From VXNE01 sp965116625 (GTDB lineage Bacteria > Pseudomonadota > Gammaproteobacteria > Pseudomonadales > Azotimanducaceae), in assembly GCA_965116625.1 (NCBI GenBank), contig OZ220717.1, positions 1,984,001 to 2,048,000 on the forward strand: DNA of 64,000 nucleotides, in the 5' to 3' direction. Below are positions 46,622 to 55,423 of the stretch, piece by piece. The first letter of the stretch is position 1. Every line of letters starts with the position of its first letter. The notes under the pieces were generated by a model. The model made no database searches. It saw only the letters and a program-made list of their open reading frames with translations, and was not told the DNA's origin. The translations under genes were made by a program, and so were the position numbers.

Positions 46622-46876
46622 TCAGAAATACTCGTCCTCTGCCTTCAGGCGGCGTATCTCGTCTGCCGGATTTTGGCCTTCGAATAGATCGAACAGGCGA
46701 TCAAGTACCTGCACGCGTTCCTCGTGCCCGGCCGGCGGGGTCCCGAAGACAGAGTCTCTATGGCGCAACACCGCATGACGAATCGCCTCGATTGTCGAGC
46801 ACGAGTAACGATCAGCGAGTTCGCGTGCTGCGGCTATTGTCTCGCCGTCCAGCAAGAGCGCCCTTTTCGCGGTCAT
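46622..46876 (-). CDS. VapB-type antitoxin-like protein, apparently orphan
   Basis: 84 residues starting MTAKRALLLDGETIAAARELADRY, a ribbon-helix-helix-like N-terminus seen in rv0623/VapB antitoxins, then an acidic C-terminal tail ending KAEDEYF. A VapC PIN toxin would be expected directly downstream, but the following 108 bp are empty up to the epoxide hydrolase start and no PIN gene is near. Confidence 0.55.
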   Translation of the reverse strand: MTAKRALLLDGETIAAARELADRYSCSTIEAIRHAVLRHRDSVFGTPPAGHEERVQVLDRLFDLFEGQNPADEIRRLKAEDEYF

Positions 46877-46994
46877 ACGGTTTTTTGTTGAATCGAAGAA
46901 GAGACATGGTGATAGTACTGCCGACGTTAGGCAAGCGAGCCTGCCTGTCAGGATGGACCAAGCTCTCAGCGACACGAATCTGAGGAGAACCGCA

Positions 46995-47387
46995 ATGCGC
47001 CTGCAACTCGCTCTCAATGTCCGCGACATGGATGCCGCCGTGGAGTTCTACTCGAAGATGTTCGGTGTCAAACCGAACAAACGGAGGCCGGGATACACCA
47101 ACTTCGCGATCGACGAGCCGCCGCTGAAGCTGGTGCTGTTCGAAACGGCCAATGGCGAGGAACGCCTGAACCACCTGGGCGTGGAGGTGTTCGACGACAA
47201 CGAAGTGAGCGAAGCGGTGGCGCGGGTCAGGGAGAAGGGCTTGCAGCACTCCTTCGAACCGGACGTGACCTGCTGCCATGCCCGGCAGAACAAGGTCTGG
47301 TTGCGCGAACCCGAGGGTCTGCGCTGGGAGTGGTACCGAGTCGTCGAGGACGTGGGGGAAGATGACGGCTGCTGCGACGCGACCTAG
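46995..47387 (+). CDS. ArsI/CadI-family metalloenzyme
   Basis: A 130-residue vicinal-oxygen-chelate protein from MRLQLALNVRDMD, with GAGGAG 8 bp upstream. ArsI enzymes break the C-As bond of methylarsenite; CadI is cadmium-induced. Visible features are the adjacent-cysteine pair C93-C94 (DVTCCHA), His60 in LNHLGVEV and Glu112 in WEWY, matching two Fe(II) ligands of ArsI. The first ligand position holds Gln4, as I recall for CadI relatives, where ArsI has His. An extra CC pair lies at 126-127. No ars operon surrounds it. Confidence 0.82.
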   Translation: MRLQLALNVRDMDAAVEFYSKMFGVKPNKRRPGYTNFAIDEPPLKLVLFETANGEERLNHLGVEVFDDNEVSEAVARVREKGLQHSFEPDVTCCHARQNKVWLREPEGLRWEWYRVVEDVGEDDGCCDAT

Positions 47388-48697
47388 CTGTCGCGGGTCA
47401 CCGCCGCGTCGAGCAACGCCTCTATCTGATCGCCGTCGAACCCGAGATCCGTCAGGATTGCCGCCGTATCCGTGCCAAGCGGCGCAGTCGGCGGCGCCGG
47501 CGCAAAGCCTTGGGCGTCGAGATTCACGGGTGGTGACAGGGCCGTCACGTCACCCACGGTCGGATGCCGGAACGTGTGGAACATGTTGTTCGCCGCGGTT
47601 TGCGGATCGTCGAGCAGTTCAAGGGGGAAACGGACGGTGGAAACGGGAACGCCCACTTCGTTCAGTTCCGCGACCCAATCTGCGCTTGCGCGCTCGCGCA
47701 ACTTTGCCTCCACTCTGGGTTTGAACGCATCGTAGTGCCTGTCGAGGTCGAGTCCGGGACTCGCGCCGAGGCCCGGGTCGTCGAGGCCTATGACGCGCAT
47801 GAATCTCTCCCGCAGCGAAGGGCTGCCGCAGGCGACGGCGATGGTTGCGTCCGCTGTCTCGTACGTCCGGAAATAGACCTGCGACATGGACCGGGCACGC
47901 ACCGAGGGAATGATCTCGGCCTGTGCCGCATAGGGAGCGCCGGCGGCGCGGAGTGCCTCCAGGCGATCGAGCACCTCCCGATGTGCCGGGCCGTCTTCGC
48001 CTTCGGCGCGGACAACCTGGTTGTTCGCGAGTGTCATCGCGGCCTGTAGCAGCGACGTGTCGACGTGTCCGCCCCGTCCCGTGGTTTCGCGTCGAAGCAG
48101 CGCGGCGCTGACGCCGAAAGCCAGCGTCATGGCGCACATGTAGTCGGCGCTGACCGGATCCCCGGTGGCCGGTTGACCATCGACGATGCGTCCGTTGGCC
48201 GCCATCAGGCCGCTGCGCGCCTGCACGACGATGTCCATGGCCGCGTTACCGGCTTCGGGGCCCCGATTGCCGAATGCCGATACGGAACCGACGACTAGCC
48301 GGGGAAATCGTTCGCAAAGCGCGGAGGCGCCAAGGCCCAGTTCTTCCGCCAGTCCTGGCCGGAAGTTCATGAGGGCGACATCGGCCCATGCGAGCAACGC
48401 GTCGATGACAGGCTTCGCGTCCGGGTGGCGCAGCGCCAGCGGCAGCGACCGCTTGCCCCGGTTGCGCGACAGGAAGGTACGCGTCTCGGGCGCAACCGGT
48501 TTTCGCCCGTCCGGTGAACCGATGGATGCAAGCGGGCGCAGACGCCTGGCGGGGTCTCCATCCACGGGCTCGACCTTGATCACGTGCGCGCCGCCTTCCG
48601 CCAGGAGTTGGGCCGCGAACGGCACGGCGACGAACTGGCCGAATTCGACGACTCGGACGCCGGCGAACGGCTGCTCGGAACTGGCGTGATCGGGCAA
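47384..48697 (-). CDS. CaiB/BaiF-family CoA transferase
   Basis: A family III CoA transferase of 437 residues: VRVVEFGQFVAVPFAAQLLAEGGAHVIKVEP at the N-terminus, NRGKRSLPLAL, the AMDIVVQARSGLMAANG region with the catalytic Asp, and GGHVDTSLLQAAM. The start is a TTG at 48697, 7 bp after AGAGG; other starts lie upstream without ribosome sites. Its stop and the ArsI/CadI stop share the palindrome CTAG at 47384-47387. Possible role: activating an acid for degradation, with the nearby ADC-like genes. Confidence 0.85.
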   Translation of the reverse strand: MPDHASSEQPFAGVRVVEFGQFVAVPFAAQLLAEGGAHVIKVEPVDGDPARRLRPLASIGSPDGRKPVAPETRTFLSRNRGKRSLPLALRHPDAKPVIDALLAWADVALMNFRPGLAEELGLGASALCERFPRLVVGSVSAFGNRGPEAGNAAMDIVVQARSGLMAANGRIVDGQPATGDPVSADYMCAMTLAFGVSAALLRRETTGRGGHVDTSLLQAAMTLANNQVVRAEGEDGPAHREVLDRLEALRAAGAPYAAQAEIIPSVRARSMSQVYFRTYETADATIAVACGSPSLRERFMRVIGLDDPGLGASPGLDLDRHYDAFKPRVEAKLRERASADWVAELNEVGVPVSTVRFPLELLDDPQTAANNMFHTFRHPTVGDVTALSPPVNLDAQGFAPAPPTAPLGTDTAAILTDLGFDGDQIEALLDAAVTRDS

Positions 48698-48897
48698 GGG
48701 ACAACCTCTCGGACGAATGACGCGAACGCGGGAACATAGCTTCAATCCGTAGCTTGCCGCAACGCGGCCGAGGAGCGGCGTCACGCGCCGGAAACCCCCG
48801 TCTCAGTTGGGTTTTCCCGATGGCTGTTCCCGTACCGGCGTTGCGCCGGTTGCGGCGGAGTGCTAGCTTTACCGACGATTATAGGAGGGAGGAGCCA

Positions 48898-49950
48898 ATG
48901 GCCGCGAACCCAAAGTTTGAAGAAGAGGTAATGTCACAGAACGTTGTCACAAGGTCGATTCCAGAGGAATTGGTCTTGCCGCAAAACTACGGCGGACCGA
49001 GCGACGGGAGCGACGTTGGCAAGGGCGACCCGGAAGCCGATCAAAGAGCCATTCAGTTGAAACTGGCCCGCTCGAGAGTCGGTACGGACCGCGCCGAAAG
49101 ATTCGTCAATGACCCGAACCAGACCTGGTCGATCAACGGGGGAAGAGGCCCCGGTCACAGCCTGGTCCCGAAACTCACCGACCAGCAACTCGAAGACCAC
49201 ATCGCGAGGGGATTGGGCACGCAGGGCATCTTCACCGTGATCGAGCCGTCAGACCTCGATCTGTATCGCTCGTTCCTGTCGGCGCCGCTGCAAATGCCGG
49301 AGCGTCCACTTGTCGGGGCAACGCTGCTCGACATGAACTCAGGCAACCCGATCAATCGCTTCCAGGAAGGCCGGTTCTCACTCAAGTGCCTGTGCCCGGA
49401 CGGCCTCGAGTCCTGGCTGGTGGTCAGCACTCCGGTGCCGTTCAACCTGCAGTGCCGGGAAGGCGTGATCTGGGGATGGCCCAAGTACGTGGCTGACCAG
49501 ATCAGCTTCAGCCGGGAAGAGAATTCCGCCAGGGCCGAGGTCCTGTACTTCGGGGAAGAGCGTTACTCCCTCGACTTCACCGCCGGACCCGTAGCAGACG
49601 AAGCGGCGCTCAGAGCGCTCGGAAGGGTCGAAGGCGGCAACACCGTCTCCTGGTACTGGATACAGGGCGGCGCCGTCCTGTGCAGGCAGGGCAGGGGGCC
49701 CGGGTTCCAGAACGGCCGGGAAGAGCCACGGATACTCGATTGGCAGGCGGGACAGGTCAAGGTCCACATCAGGCCTTCGGACCCGTGGGCCGGGCTGATC
49801 CCCGAAGATTCCGTCACGGATGGCTACTACTCGAAGTTCATCGGCGGGGGCGGCGGCGATTCCGTCATGACCAAGCTTGCGACAGTGGGCGGCGGTTCCG
49901 TCGTCAAGCCGGGATCGAACGCTTCGGTCAGAGTTCCCGAATTCGACTGA
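48898..49950 (+). CDS. Acetoacetate decarboxylase-like protein, copy 1
   Basis: 350 residues; the C-terminal two thirds show the ADC fold signature FQEGRFSLKCLCPDGLESW, TPVPF and GVIWGWPKYVADQI, with Lys196 as candidate Schiff-base lysine. Classical ADC proteins have about 245 residues; here an N-terminal region of about 110 residues (with ERFVNDPNQTWSINGGRGPG) is added. The start follows a very strong AGGAGGGAGGAG site. It forms a tandem pair with the next gene. Confidence 0.8.
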   Translation: MAANPKFEEEVMSQNVVTRSIPEELVLPQNYGGPSDGSDVGKGDPEADQRAIQLKLARSRVGTDRAERFVNDPNQTWSINGGRGPGHSLVPKLTDQQLEDHIARGLGTQGIFTVIEPSDLDLYRSFLSAPLQMPERPLVGATLLDMNSGNPINRFQEGRFSLKCLCPDGLESWLVVSTPVPFNLQCREGVIWGWPKYVADQISFSREENSARAEVLYFGEERYSLDFTAGPVADEAALRALGRVEGGNTVSWYWIQGGAVLCRQGRGPGFQNGREEPRILDWQAGQVKVHIRPSDPWAGLIPEDSVTDGYYSKFIGGGGGDSVMTKLATVGGGSVVKPGSNASVRVPEFD

Positions 49951-50026
49951 TTCGAGTCAGACGAGCAAGAGAATCAAGTAGTACAAGTAGTAGTAAACGA
50001 AGAGACAAGGAAAGAGGAAAGCCAAG

Positions 50027-51103
50027 ATGGCAGCAATACTGAAACCAGAAGTCGATCTCGATCAAAGCCTTGAGTTCAATCTCGAGGTCCCCTACCAGGT
50101 CGTCGCGCCTGATCCCAATCACGTCACGTCCATCGCATGCCCGCCGGAATATGCCGACCCGGTGAATTACGCATCCGAACTGGCGCTTTCGCGATCCGAA
50201 TCCGAAATGTATCGGACCGGAGACAAGGACCTGGACAAGAAGGTGGAAGTCGTAAGGATGAACGCCGCCAGGGTCAGGATGGACGCCATCCAGGCGTTCG
50301 TCGAGGACCATAGCCAGACGTATTTCATCAACGGCGGCAAGGGTCCGGGCAACGTAAGGAACGTGATGTCCGATGAACAACTCGATGAGTTGATCGCTCT
50401 CGGAGCGGGCACCCAGGGTGTCCATACCGTGATCGAGCCTGCGGATCTGGATCTGTATCGCTCCTTCATCCCGGCACCGCTGGCGATGCCGGAGACCCCG
50501 ATCGTCGGAGCCAGCCTGCTAGACATGAACCAGTTCGGCAGAAAGGCCGCCCGCTTCCAGGAAGGCCGGTTCACGATCAAGGTTCTGTGCCCGGACGGGC
50601 TTGAATCCTGGATGTGCATCAGCACGCCGGTGCCGTTCCTGCATCACACCCGCGAAGGCGTCATCTGGGGATGGCCCAAGTACGTGGCCGACCAGATCAG
50701 CTTCACGCATGGCGAGAACTCGGTGAGAGCCGAAGTGCTCTACCAGGGCGAAGAGCGGTATTCGCTGGACTTCACCGAAGGACCGGTCGAGGACGAAGCG
50801 CGTCTCAAGTCCTTCGGCAAGGTCGAGGGAGGCAACACCGTGACGTGGCACTGGATCCAGGGCGGCGCCGTTTGCGTGAGGCAGGGGCGCGGACCGGGCA
50901 TCGACGTCGGCAACAAGCCAGCCAGGATCCTGGACTGGCGGGCCGGCCAGGTGAAGGTCCACGTCCGGCAGTCGGATCCCTGGGCGGGACTCATCCCCGA
51001 AGATTCCGTCACCGACGGTTGGTACCAGAAGTGGATCGGCGGGGGCGGAGGCGACTCCTACTGGGTCAAGCTCGGAATCGTGGGCGGATTCCCGGCGGAA
51101 TAA
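50027..51103 (+). CDS. Acetoacetate decarboxylase-like protein, copy 2
   Basis: A 358-residue paralogue of the preceding gene, sharing its blocks almost word for word: SQTYFINGGKGPGN, LGAGTQGVHTVIEPADLDLYRSF, FQEGRFTIKVLCPDGLESWM, GVIWGWPKYVADQI with Lys218, and DPWAGLIPEDSVTDG. It follows after a 76-bp purine-rich spacer with a GAGGAAAG ribosome site and is ended by a strong terminator. The products may form a heteromer. Decarboxylase, cyclase or dehydratase activity are all possible in this superfamily. Confidence 0.8.
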   Translation: MAAILKPEVDLDQSLEFNLEVPYQVVAPDPNHVTSIACPPEYADPVNYASELALSRSESEMYRTGDKDLDKKVEVVRMNAARVRMDAIQAFVEDHSQTYFINGGKGPGNVRNVMSDEQLDELIALGAGTQGVHTVIEPADLDLYRSFIPAPLAMPETPIVGASLLDMNQFGRKAARFQEGRFTIKVLCPDGLESWMCISTPVPFLHHTREGVIWGWPKYVADQISFTHGENSVRAEVLYQGEERYSLDFTEGPVEDEARLKSFGKVEGGNTVTWHWIQGGAVCVRQGRGPGIDVGNKPARILDWRAGQVKVHVRQSDPWAGLIPEDSVTDGWYQKWIGGGGGDSYWVKLGIVGGFPAE

Positions 51104-51121
51104 TCCGCGACTGATCCCACG

Positions 51122-51158
51122 CGGCCAGGGAGGTTTGACACTTCCCTGGCCGTTTTTT
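51122..51158 (+). terminator. Rho-independent terminator after ADC-like pair
   Basis: A 10-bp GC-rich stem, CGGCCAGGGA pairing with TCCCTGGCCG across an 11-nt loop, followed directly by six T. It lies 19 bp past the stop of the second ADC-like gene, the clearest terminator in the window. Confidence 0.93.
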
Positions 51159-51185
51159 GTCCAGGGTCCCGCCAGCGTTCGACGG

Positions 51186-52442
51186 CTATGCCTCCCATAG
51201 CATCTTGAGGGGCATGGCGAATAGCCTGGAGGCTGTTTGTTGGACCCGCTCACCGTCATGAAGGATGATTCCGCACGCGAACCGTGGCCCCGTGATCTCC
51301 TTCAAGCGTGCCAATCCCTTGAAGTCGTCGGGACGGACCGTCGCACCCGCTTTGACTTCAATGCCGACGATCTTGCCGGGTGGTCGCTCCAGGACCAGAT
51401 CGACTTCGAGGCGATCCTTGTCGCGATAGTGATTGACAGTCATCGGTTCGTCAGAAAGTGCCGCAGCCTTGACGATTTCACCATAGACGAAGCACTCGAG
51501 AAGGGTGCCCGCTTCGTGCCGGTCCCTATCGACGGTCGCCGCATCCACCCTGCGAAGCGCCGCAAGCAGACCGGAATCGAGGAAATGGAGCTTGGGCGTC
51601 TTGACAAGCCGTTTCAACTCATTGCTATGCCAGGAGCGTACACGGCGGACGAGGAACATGTGCTCGAGCAGCGTCAGCCAACGGTTGATCGTCTTGCTGT
51701 CGACGCCCACCCGTGATCCGAGATTGGACATGTTGAGCAATTGACCAGTAGAAACTGCGACGTGTTCGATCAGATGGGCCATTTCATCGAGCCTGCTGAT
51801 TGCGGCGATATCGGATACGTCGCGTTCGGAGAGTGCACGGGCGTAAGCACGCAGCCAGCTTCGCCGCCGTACGCCGTCCGTGCGTGAAAGGGCTTCAGGA
51901 AAGCCGCCCGCCAGGACACGTTCGATCAGATCGGCTGTGGGCTCTTGCTCCTCAAGATCAGGGAAGTCTCCGGCAAAGGCCCGATCCAGGAATCCCGGTA
52001 TGCCAGCGTTGGCGATTTCCGCTTGCGAGAAGGGTAGGAGTTCGATCGTTTCAACCCGGCCCGCGAGCGAGTCGGGAGAAATGGAACTCCTGAAGAGATC
52101 CACGGAACCGGTTATCAGGTAGCGGCCGGGTCGCGGTTCCTCGTCGACGGCTCTTTTCAGTGCGAGGATGAGGCCTGGCGCGCGTTGGATTTCATCGATT
52201 ACGGCAGTGTGCCGGCTACGCAGGAACCCCACGGGATCGTCTTCAGCGAATCGTCTGAACTGTTCGTCGTCCAGTGTGACGAAGGGGCGATCATCATTGG
52301 CGATACGGCGAGCGAGTGTTGTCTTGCCGGATTGGCGCGGCCCAATAATCGCGACGATCCGGGTATCTGCGAGGGCCGCGCGTATACGTGGTTCGGCATG
52401 CCGCTCTACGTACTGTCCCTGGATCGGCGTCGGATCTGGCAT
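51186..52442 (-). CDS. AAA ATPase with DUF4143 domain
   Basis: 418 residues from MPDPTPIQGQYVER. The N-terminal AAA_14 domain has AIIGPRQSGKTTLARRI (Walker A), TAVIDEIQRAPG (Walker B) and LITGSVDLFR. Then comes a winged-helix-like linker with GVDSKTINRWLTLLEHMFLVRRV. The DUF4143/nuclease-like C-terminus has LECFVYGEI, LEVDLVLE and GIEVKAGATV (Glu, Asp, Glu-x-Lys pattern). It is preceded by five 22-bp repeats. It could also be read from 52568 through these repeats, giving a low-complexity extension that is unlikely to be coding. Confidence 0.87.
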   Translation of the reverse strand: MPDPTPIQGQYVERHAEPRIRAALADTRIVAIIGPRQSGKTTLARRIANDDRPFVTLDDEQFRRFAEDDPVGFLRSRHTAVIDEIQRAPGLILALKRAVDEEPRPGRYLITGSVDLFRSSISPDSLAGRVETIELLPFSQAEIANAGIPGFLDRAFAGDFPDLEEQEPTADLIERVLAGGFPEALSRTDGVRRRSWLRAYARALSERDVSDIAAISRLDEMAHLIEHVAVSTGQLLNMSNLGSRVGVDSKTINRWLTLLEHMFLVRRVRSWHSNELKRLVKTPKLHFLDSGLLAALRRVDAATVDRDRHEAGTLLECFVYGEIVKAAALSDEPMTVNHYRDKDRLEVDLVLERPPGKIVGIEVKAGATVRPDDFKGLARLKEITGPRFACGIILHDGERVQQTASRLFAMPLKMLWEA

Positions 52443-52450
52443 GAATTGTC

Positions 52451-52554
52451 GTCCAATTCGGGAATTTGTCTTCGTCTGATTCGGAATGTACCACCGTCCA
52501 ATTCGGAATGCACTACCGTCCAATTCGGAATGAATCATCGTCCAATTCGGAATG
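52451..52554. repeat. Five direct repeats with 22-bp period
   Basis: The core GTCCAATTCGGAATG occurs at 52451, 52474, 52496, 52518 and 52540 (the first with an extra G, the second GTCTGATTCGG). Spacing is 23, 22, 22, 22 bp, two helical turns, so all copies face one side of the DNA. Each core contains the near-palindrome ATTC-G-GAAT. They end 8 bp before the DUF4143 ATPase start on the minus strand. The 6-8-bp gaps rule out a CRISPR array. Confidence 0.88.
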
Positions 52555-52619
52555 CACGAAGTCTGCAATCGCCTCTGAGGCTGGAATCCGTGTCCGACAG
52601 TCCAACTAACGCGCAGCTT

Positions 52620-53933
52620 CTACGCGCGTCGCACGGGTCCCTGGTCTGGTGGTTCGGTCGGCCTCTTCGCGGCGAAAAAACACACCGCACCGACCACCGC
52701 GCCAGCGGCCAGCATGGTGAAGCCGATCCGGTAGCTGCCGAAAGCGTCCGCCGTGAATGCGGCGACGAGCGGCCCCGTCGACATGCCGATCATGGCGATG
52801 GACATGGAAACGCCCAGGATGGTCCCGAAGGCCTTCGGGCCGAAGTAGTCGGCGCGAAGCGCCACCGCCAGCGGTCCCCGGATGCCCATTGCGGTGCCGT
52901 ACAGGAGGACGAAGGCGATCACCATGACGACGTTCGTCGCATAGGCGATGAGTAGTAGTCCGATGGCGTGTGCCACCAGGCAACCGGCACAGATCAACCG
53001 CTTGTTCAGGCGGTCGCCGAAATACCCGCCGACCAACTGGCCGCCTATGTGGCAGGCGGTCATGAACGCGACGACGCCGCCGGCCAAGGTCAGCGAATAG
53101 CCAAGGCCTTCGGTCAGATGGGGTACCAGGTGGACCATGACGGCGGAGACGATCAGCAGCGAACACGCGTGGCCGATGGAGATTAACCAGAAGGCGCGGG
53201 TGCGCATTGCCTGGCGTATGGAAAACCCCTGGCGGGAGGTATCCCTCAAGGAATGATGGGTGCTTTCGGCGATGCCGTCGACGAATTCGTGGGGTGCCGG
53301 CCGGTGACGCATGAGCTGCGCCAGGGGGTGGCCAAGCAGCAGCACCAGCACGCCCGAGACCAGCGCGGTTTCGCGCCAGCCGAACGCCTGCAGCGCGAAC
53401 ACGATAACGGGTACCGCTATGCCGCCGAGTGGATGGCCCAGTTGACCAACCGCGATGGCCTTTGAGCGGTGCCTGTTGAACCAGTTGACGATGGATACCA
53501 TGACGGTGGGGAATCCGGCGAGGTTCGAACCCAACGCGATCAGGGCGAACGTGAGATAGAAGGCCAGGATCGTCTCGACCCGGCTGAAGAGCATGAAACC
53601 CGCCGCGAAAATCACGAGGCCGACGCGCATGATCATGCGCGGGCCGAATCGGTCGACCAGCCAGCCCTGCACGGGCGCGAGCAGGCCGAACTGGATCTGT
53701 GTCATGACAAAGGCGCCCGAGACGATCGCCTTGCTCCAGTCGAACTCGTCCTGCAGGATGACGAACCAGACGCCGTAGGACTGCATCCACAGCAGTGCGG
53801 CGAGCATCTGGACGCCGCTGGCAGCGCCGGCGATCCACCAGCCGTAGAACACCCGGCCGGCCGGCCGAACCGTCGCGTCGATCTCCCGCCAGGCTGCGCG
53901 GATGCCGCGCAAGGGTGAGGTGTCCGGACTCAC
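52620..53933 (-). CDS. MFS transporter
   Basis: 437 residues with 12 hydrophobic helices. Motif A-like WLVDRFGPRMIMR lies between helices 2 and 3, with GGYFGDRLNKR in the second half. The N-terminal FYGWWIAGAASGVQM is typical of monocarboxylate/oxalate-type MFS members. A GTG start overlaps the xthA stop. Substrate unknown; the ADC-like genes and CoA transferase nearby make an organic acid plausible. Confidence 0.85.
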   Translation of the reverse strand: MSPDTSPLRGIRAAWREIDATVRPAGRVFYGWWIAGAASGVQMLAALLWMQSYGVWFVILQDEFDWSKAIVSGAFVMTQIQFGLLAPVQGWLVDRFGPRMIMRVGLVIFAAGFMLFSRVETILAFYLTFALIALGSNLAGFPTVMVSIVNWFNRHRSKAIAVGQLGHPLGGIAVPVIVFALQAFGWRETALVSGVLVLLLGHPLAQLMRHRPAPHEFVDGIAESTHHSLRDTSRQGFSIRQAMRTRAFWLISIGHACSLLIVSAVMVHLVPHLTEGLGYSLTLAGGVVAFMTACHIGGQLVGGYFGDRLNKRLICAGCLVAHAIGLLLIAYATNVVMVIAFVLLYGTAMGIRGPLAVALRADYFGPKAFGTILGVSMSIAMIGMSTGPLVAAFTADAFGSYRIGFTMLAAGAVVGAVCFFAAKRPTEPPDQGPVRRA

Positions 53934-54703
53934 CAGGATACGTCCACGCCCACCGGACAGTGGTCTGAGCCCTTCACGTTGGGCCAGATGAACGCGTCCG
54001 TCACGCGCCGTGCGGCGGACCTGGACGCCAGGACGTAGTCGATTCGCCACCCGACGTTGTTTTCCCTGGCGCCGCCCCATTGCCGCCACCACGTGTAGTG
54101 GCCGGGCTCATCGGGGTGTCGCGCGCGGAACGTATCCACCCAGCCGGCTTCCAGCCAGCGGGTCAGCTCGTCTCGTTCTTCGGGCAGGAAACCGCTCGTC
54201 CTGGCGTTCGACTTCGGTCGCGCGAGGTCGATTTCCGTGTGGGCCGTGTTGTAGTCGCCGGTCACCAGGACCGGGCCCCGGTGACGCAACGCCTGCAGGC
54301 GGTCGAAAACCGCGGCGTAGAAGTCGATCTTGTAGGGCACCCGGCTGTTGTCTCGGTTCCGGCCACTGCCCTTGGGAAAGTAGACGGATGCGACCGCCTT
54401 GCGGCCGAAGTGGGCCACGATCATGCGGCCCTCGATGTCGAAACGGTCGTCGCCGAGATTTGTTTCGACCCGGGTGGGCGCCTGCCGCGAGTAGATCCCG
54501 ACACCGCTATAGCCGGGCCTCTCGGCGGGGGAAAAGTTGGCGTGCCAGCCTTCTGGTGCAAGCACGCGCGGCTCCAGTTGATGTGCAAACGCGCGGACTT
54601 CCTGCAGGCATACAACATCCGCACCCGAGGCGTCGAGGAAGTCGAGAAACCCCTTGCGGACGCAGGCGCGCAGCCCGTTGACGTTCCAACTCACGATCCG
54701 CAT
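53930..54703 (-). CDS. xthA: Exodeoxyribonuclease III / AP endonuclease
   Basis: 257 residues from MRIVSWNVNGLRACVRKG, behind GGGGAGG. The EEP nuclease motifs are intact: SWNVNGLR, CLQEVR (metal Glu), SGVGIYSR, ASVYFPKGSG, LVTGDYNTAHTEIDL, RIDYVLAS and GSDHCPVGVDV (catalytic Asp-His). Acts in base-excision repair. It overlaps the MFS gene by 4 bp, an unexpected pairing. Confidence 0.93.
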   Translation of the reverse strand: MRIVSWNVNGLRACVRKGFLDFLDASGADVVCLQEVRAFAHQLEPRVLAPEGWHANFSPAERPGYSGVGIYSRQAPTRVETNLGDDRFDIEGRMIVAHFGRKAVASVYFPKGSGRNRDNSRVPYKIDFYAAVFDRLQALRHRGPVLVTGDYNTAHTEIDLARPKSNARTSGFLPEERDELTRWLEAGWVDTFRARHPDEPGHYTWWRQWGGARENNVGWRIDYVLASRSAARRVTDAFIWPNVKGSDHCPVGVDVSW

Positions 54704-54841
54704 CCGTTCGACCTCCCCAGTCAGGCGGCTATAGAATTCCTCGGCCATGCCAGTCTACAGTGCCCCGCAACCGTCGCCTTCCGCCCTGGTCTTTCAGAAC
54801 GGGCGCGTATCCCCTTCCACCCCCTGTCATTCGGGTTGCCG

Positions 54842-55423
54842 GTGAGTGCCGCCGATCGCGAGAAGTGGGACGAGCGCTACCGGCTTGGCGCCTACGAGGA
54901 TCGAACCCACCCGAGCGCGTGGCTCGAACGCTGGCTCTCGGGCGTGACGGTTGGCCGGGCGCTGGATATTCCCTGCGGCGCGGGGCGAAATTCGATCTTT
55001 CTTGCCTCCCGCGGCTTCTCGGTGACGGGGGTCGACATATCCGCCGTCGCGCTCGCCCGCGCCGAAGCCACTGCACGATCGCGCGAACTATCCGTAGAGT
55101 GGATCACGCGCGACCTCGACACCGGTCATGGTGTGGAGGGCGCCTTTGAATTGATCGTCGTCATCCATTACGTCGATCTGGACCTTATCCGGAAACTCAC
55201 CGACCTTCTGGTGCCCGGCGGACATCTGATAGTCGAACTGCACCTGGCGGCGGACCAGCCCGTCGCCGGTCCGCAGGACCCGGCCTATCGCGTCGACCCG
55301 GGCGCCTTGCGAGACGCCGCCGGACATCTCGACATTCTCGGCTACGCCGAAGAAATCGTGGAAGACCCGGACGGCAGGACCGTGGCCCTGGCACGCCTCG
55401 CCGCGCGTCAGCCGCGCTGGTAG
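54842..55423 (+). CDS. Class I SAM-dependent methyltransferase
   Basis: 193 residues with the SAM-binding motif RALDIPCGAGRNSIFLASRGFSVTGVDIS and a post-II VPGGHLIVELHLA strand. The N-terminal SAADREKWDERYRLGAYE is typical of TehB/thiopurine-type small methyltransferases. The start is a GTG at 54842. It converges with the next gene, overlapping 16 bp at the 3' ends. Confidence 0.85.
   Translation: MSAADREKWDERYRLGAYEDRTHPSAWLERWLSGVTVGRALDIPCGAGRNSIFLASRGFSVTGVDISAVALARAEATARSRELSVEWITRDLDTGHGVEGAFELIVVIHYVDLDLIRKLTDLLVPGGHLIVELHLAADQPVAGPQDPAYRVDPGALRDAAGHLDILGYAEEIVEDPDGRTVALARLAARQPRW

Noticed and set aside
52451..52568. Repeats considered as a CRISPR array or as an N-terminal extension of the DUF4143 protein
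   Set aside because: Spacers are only 6-8 bp, no cas genes are present, and the extension would be repetitive with no ribosome site.
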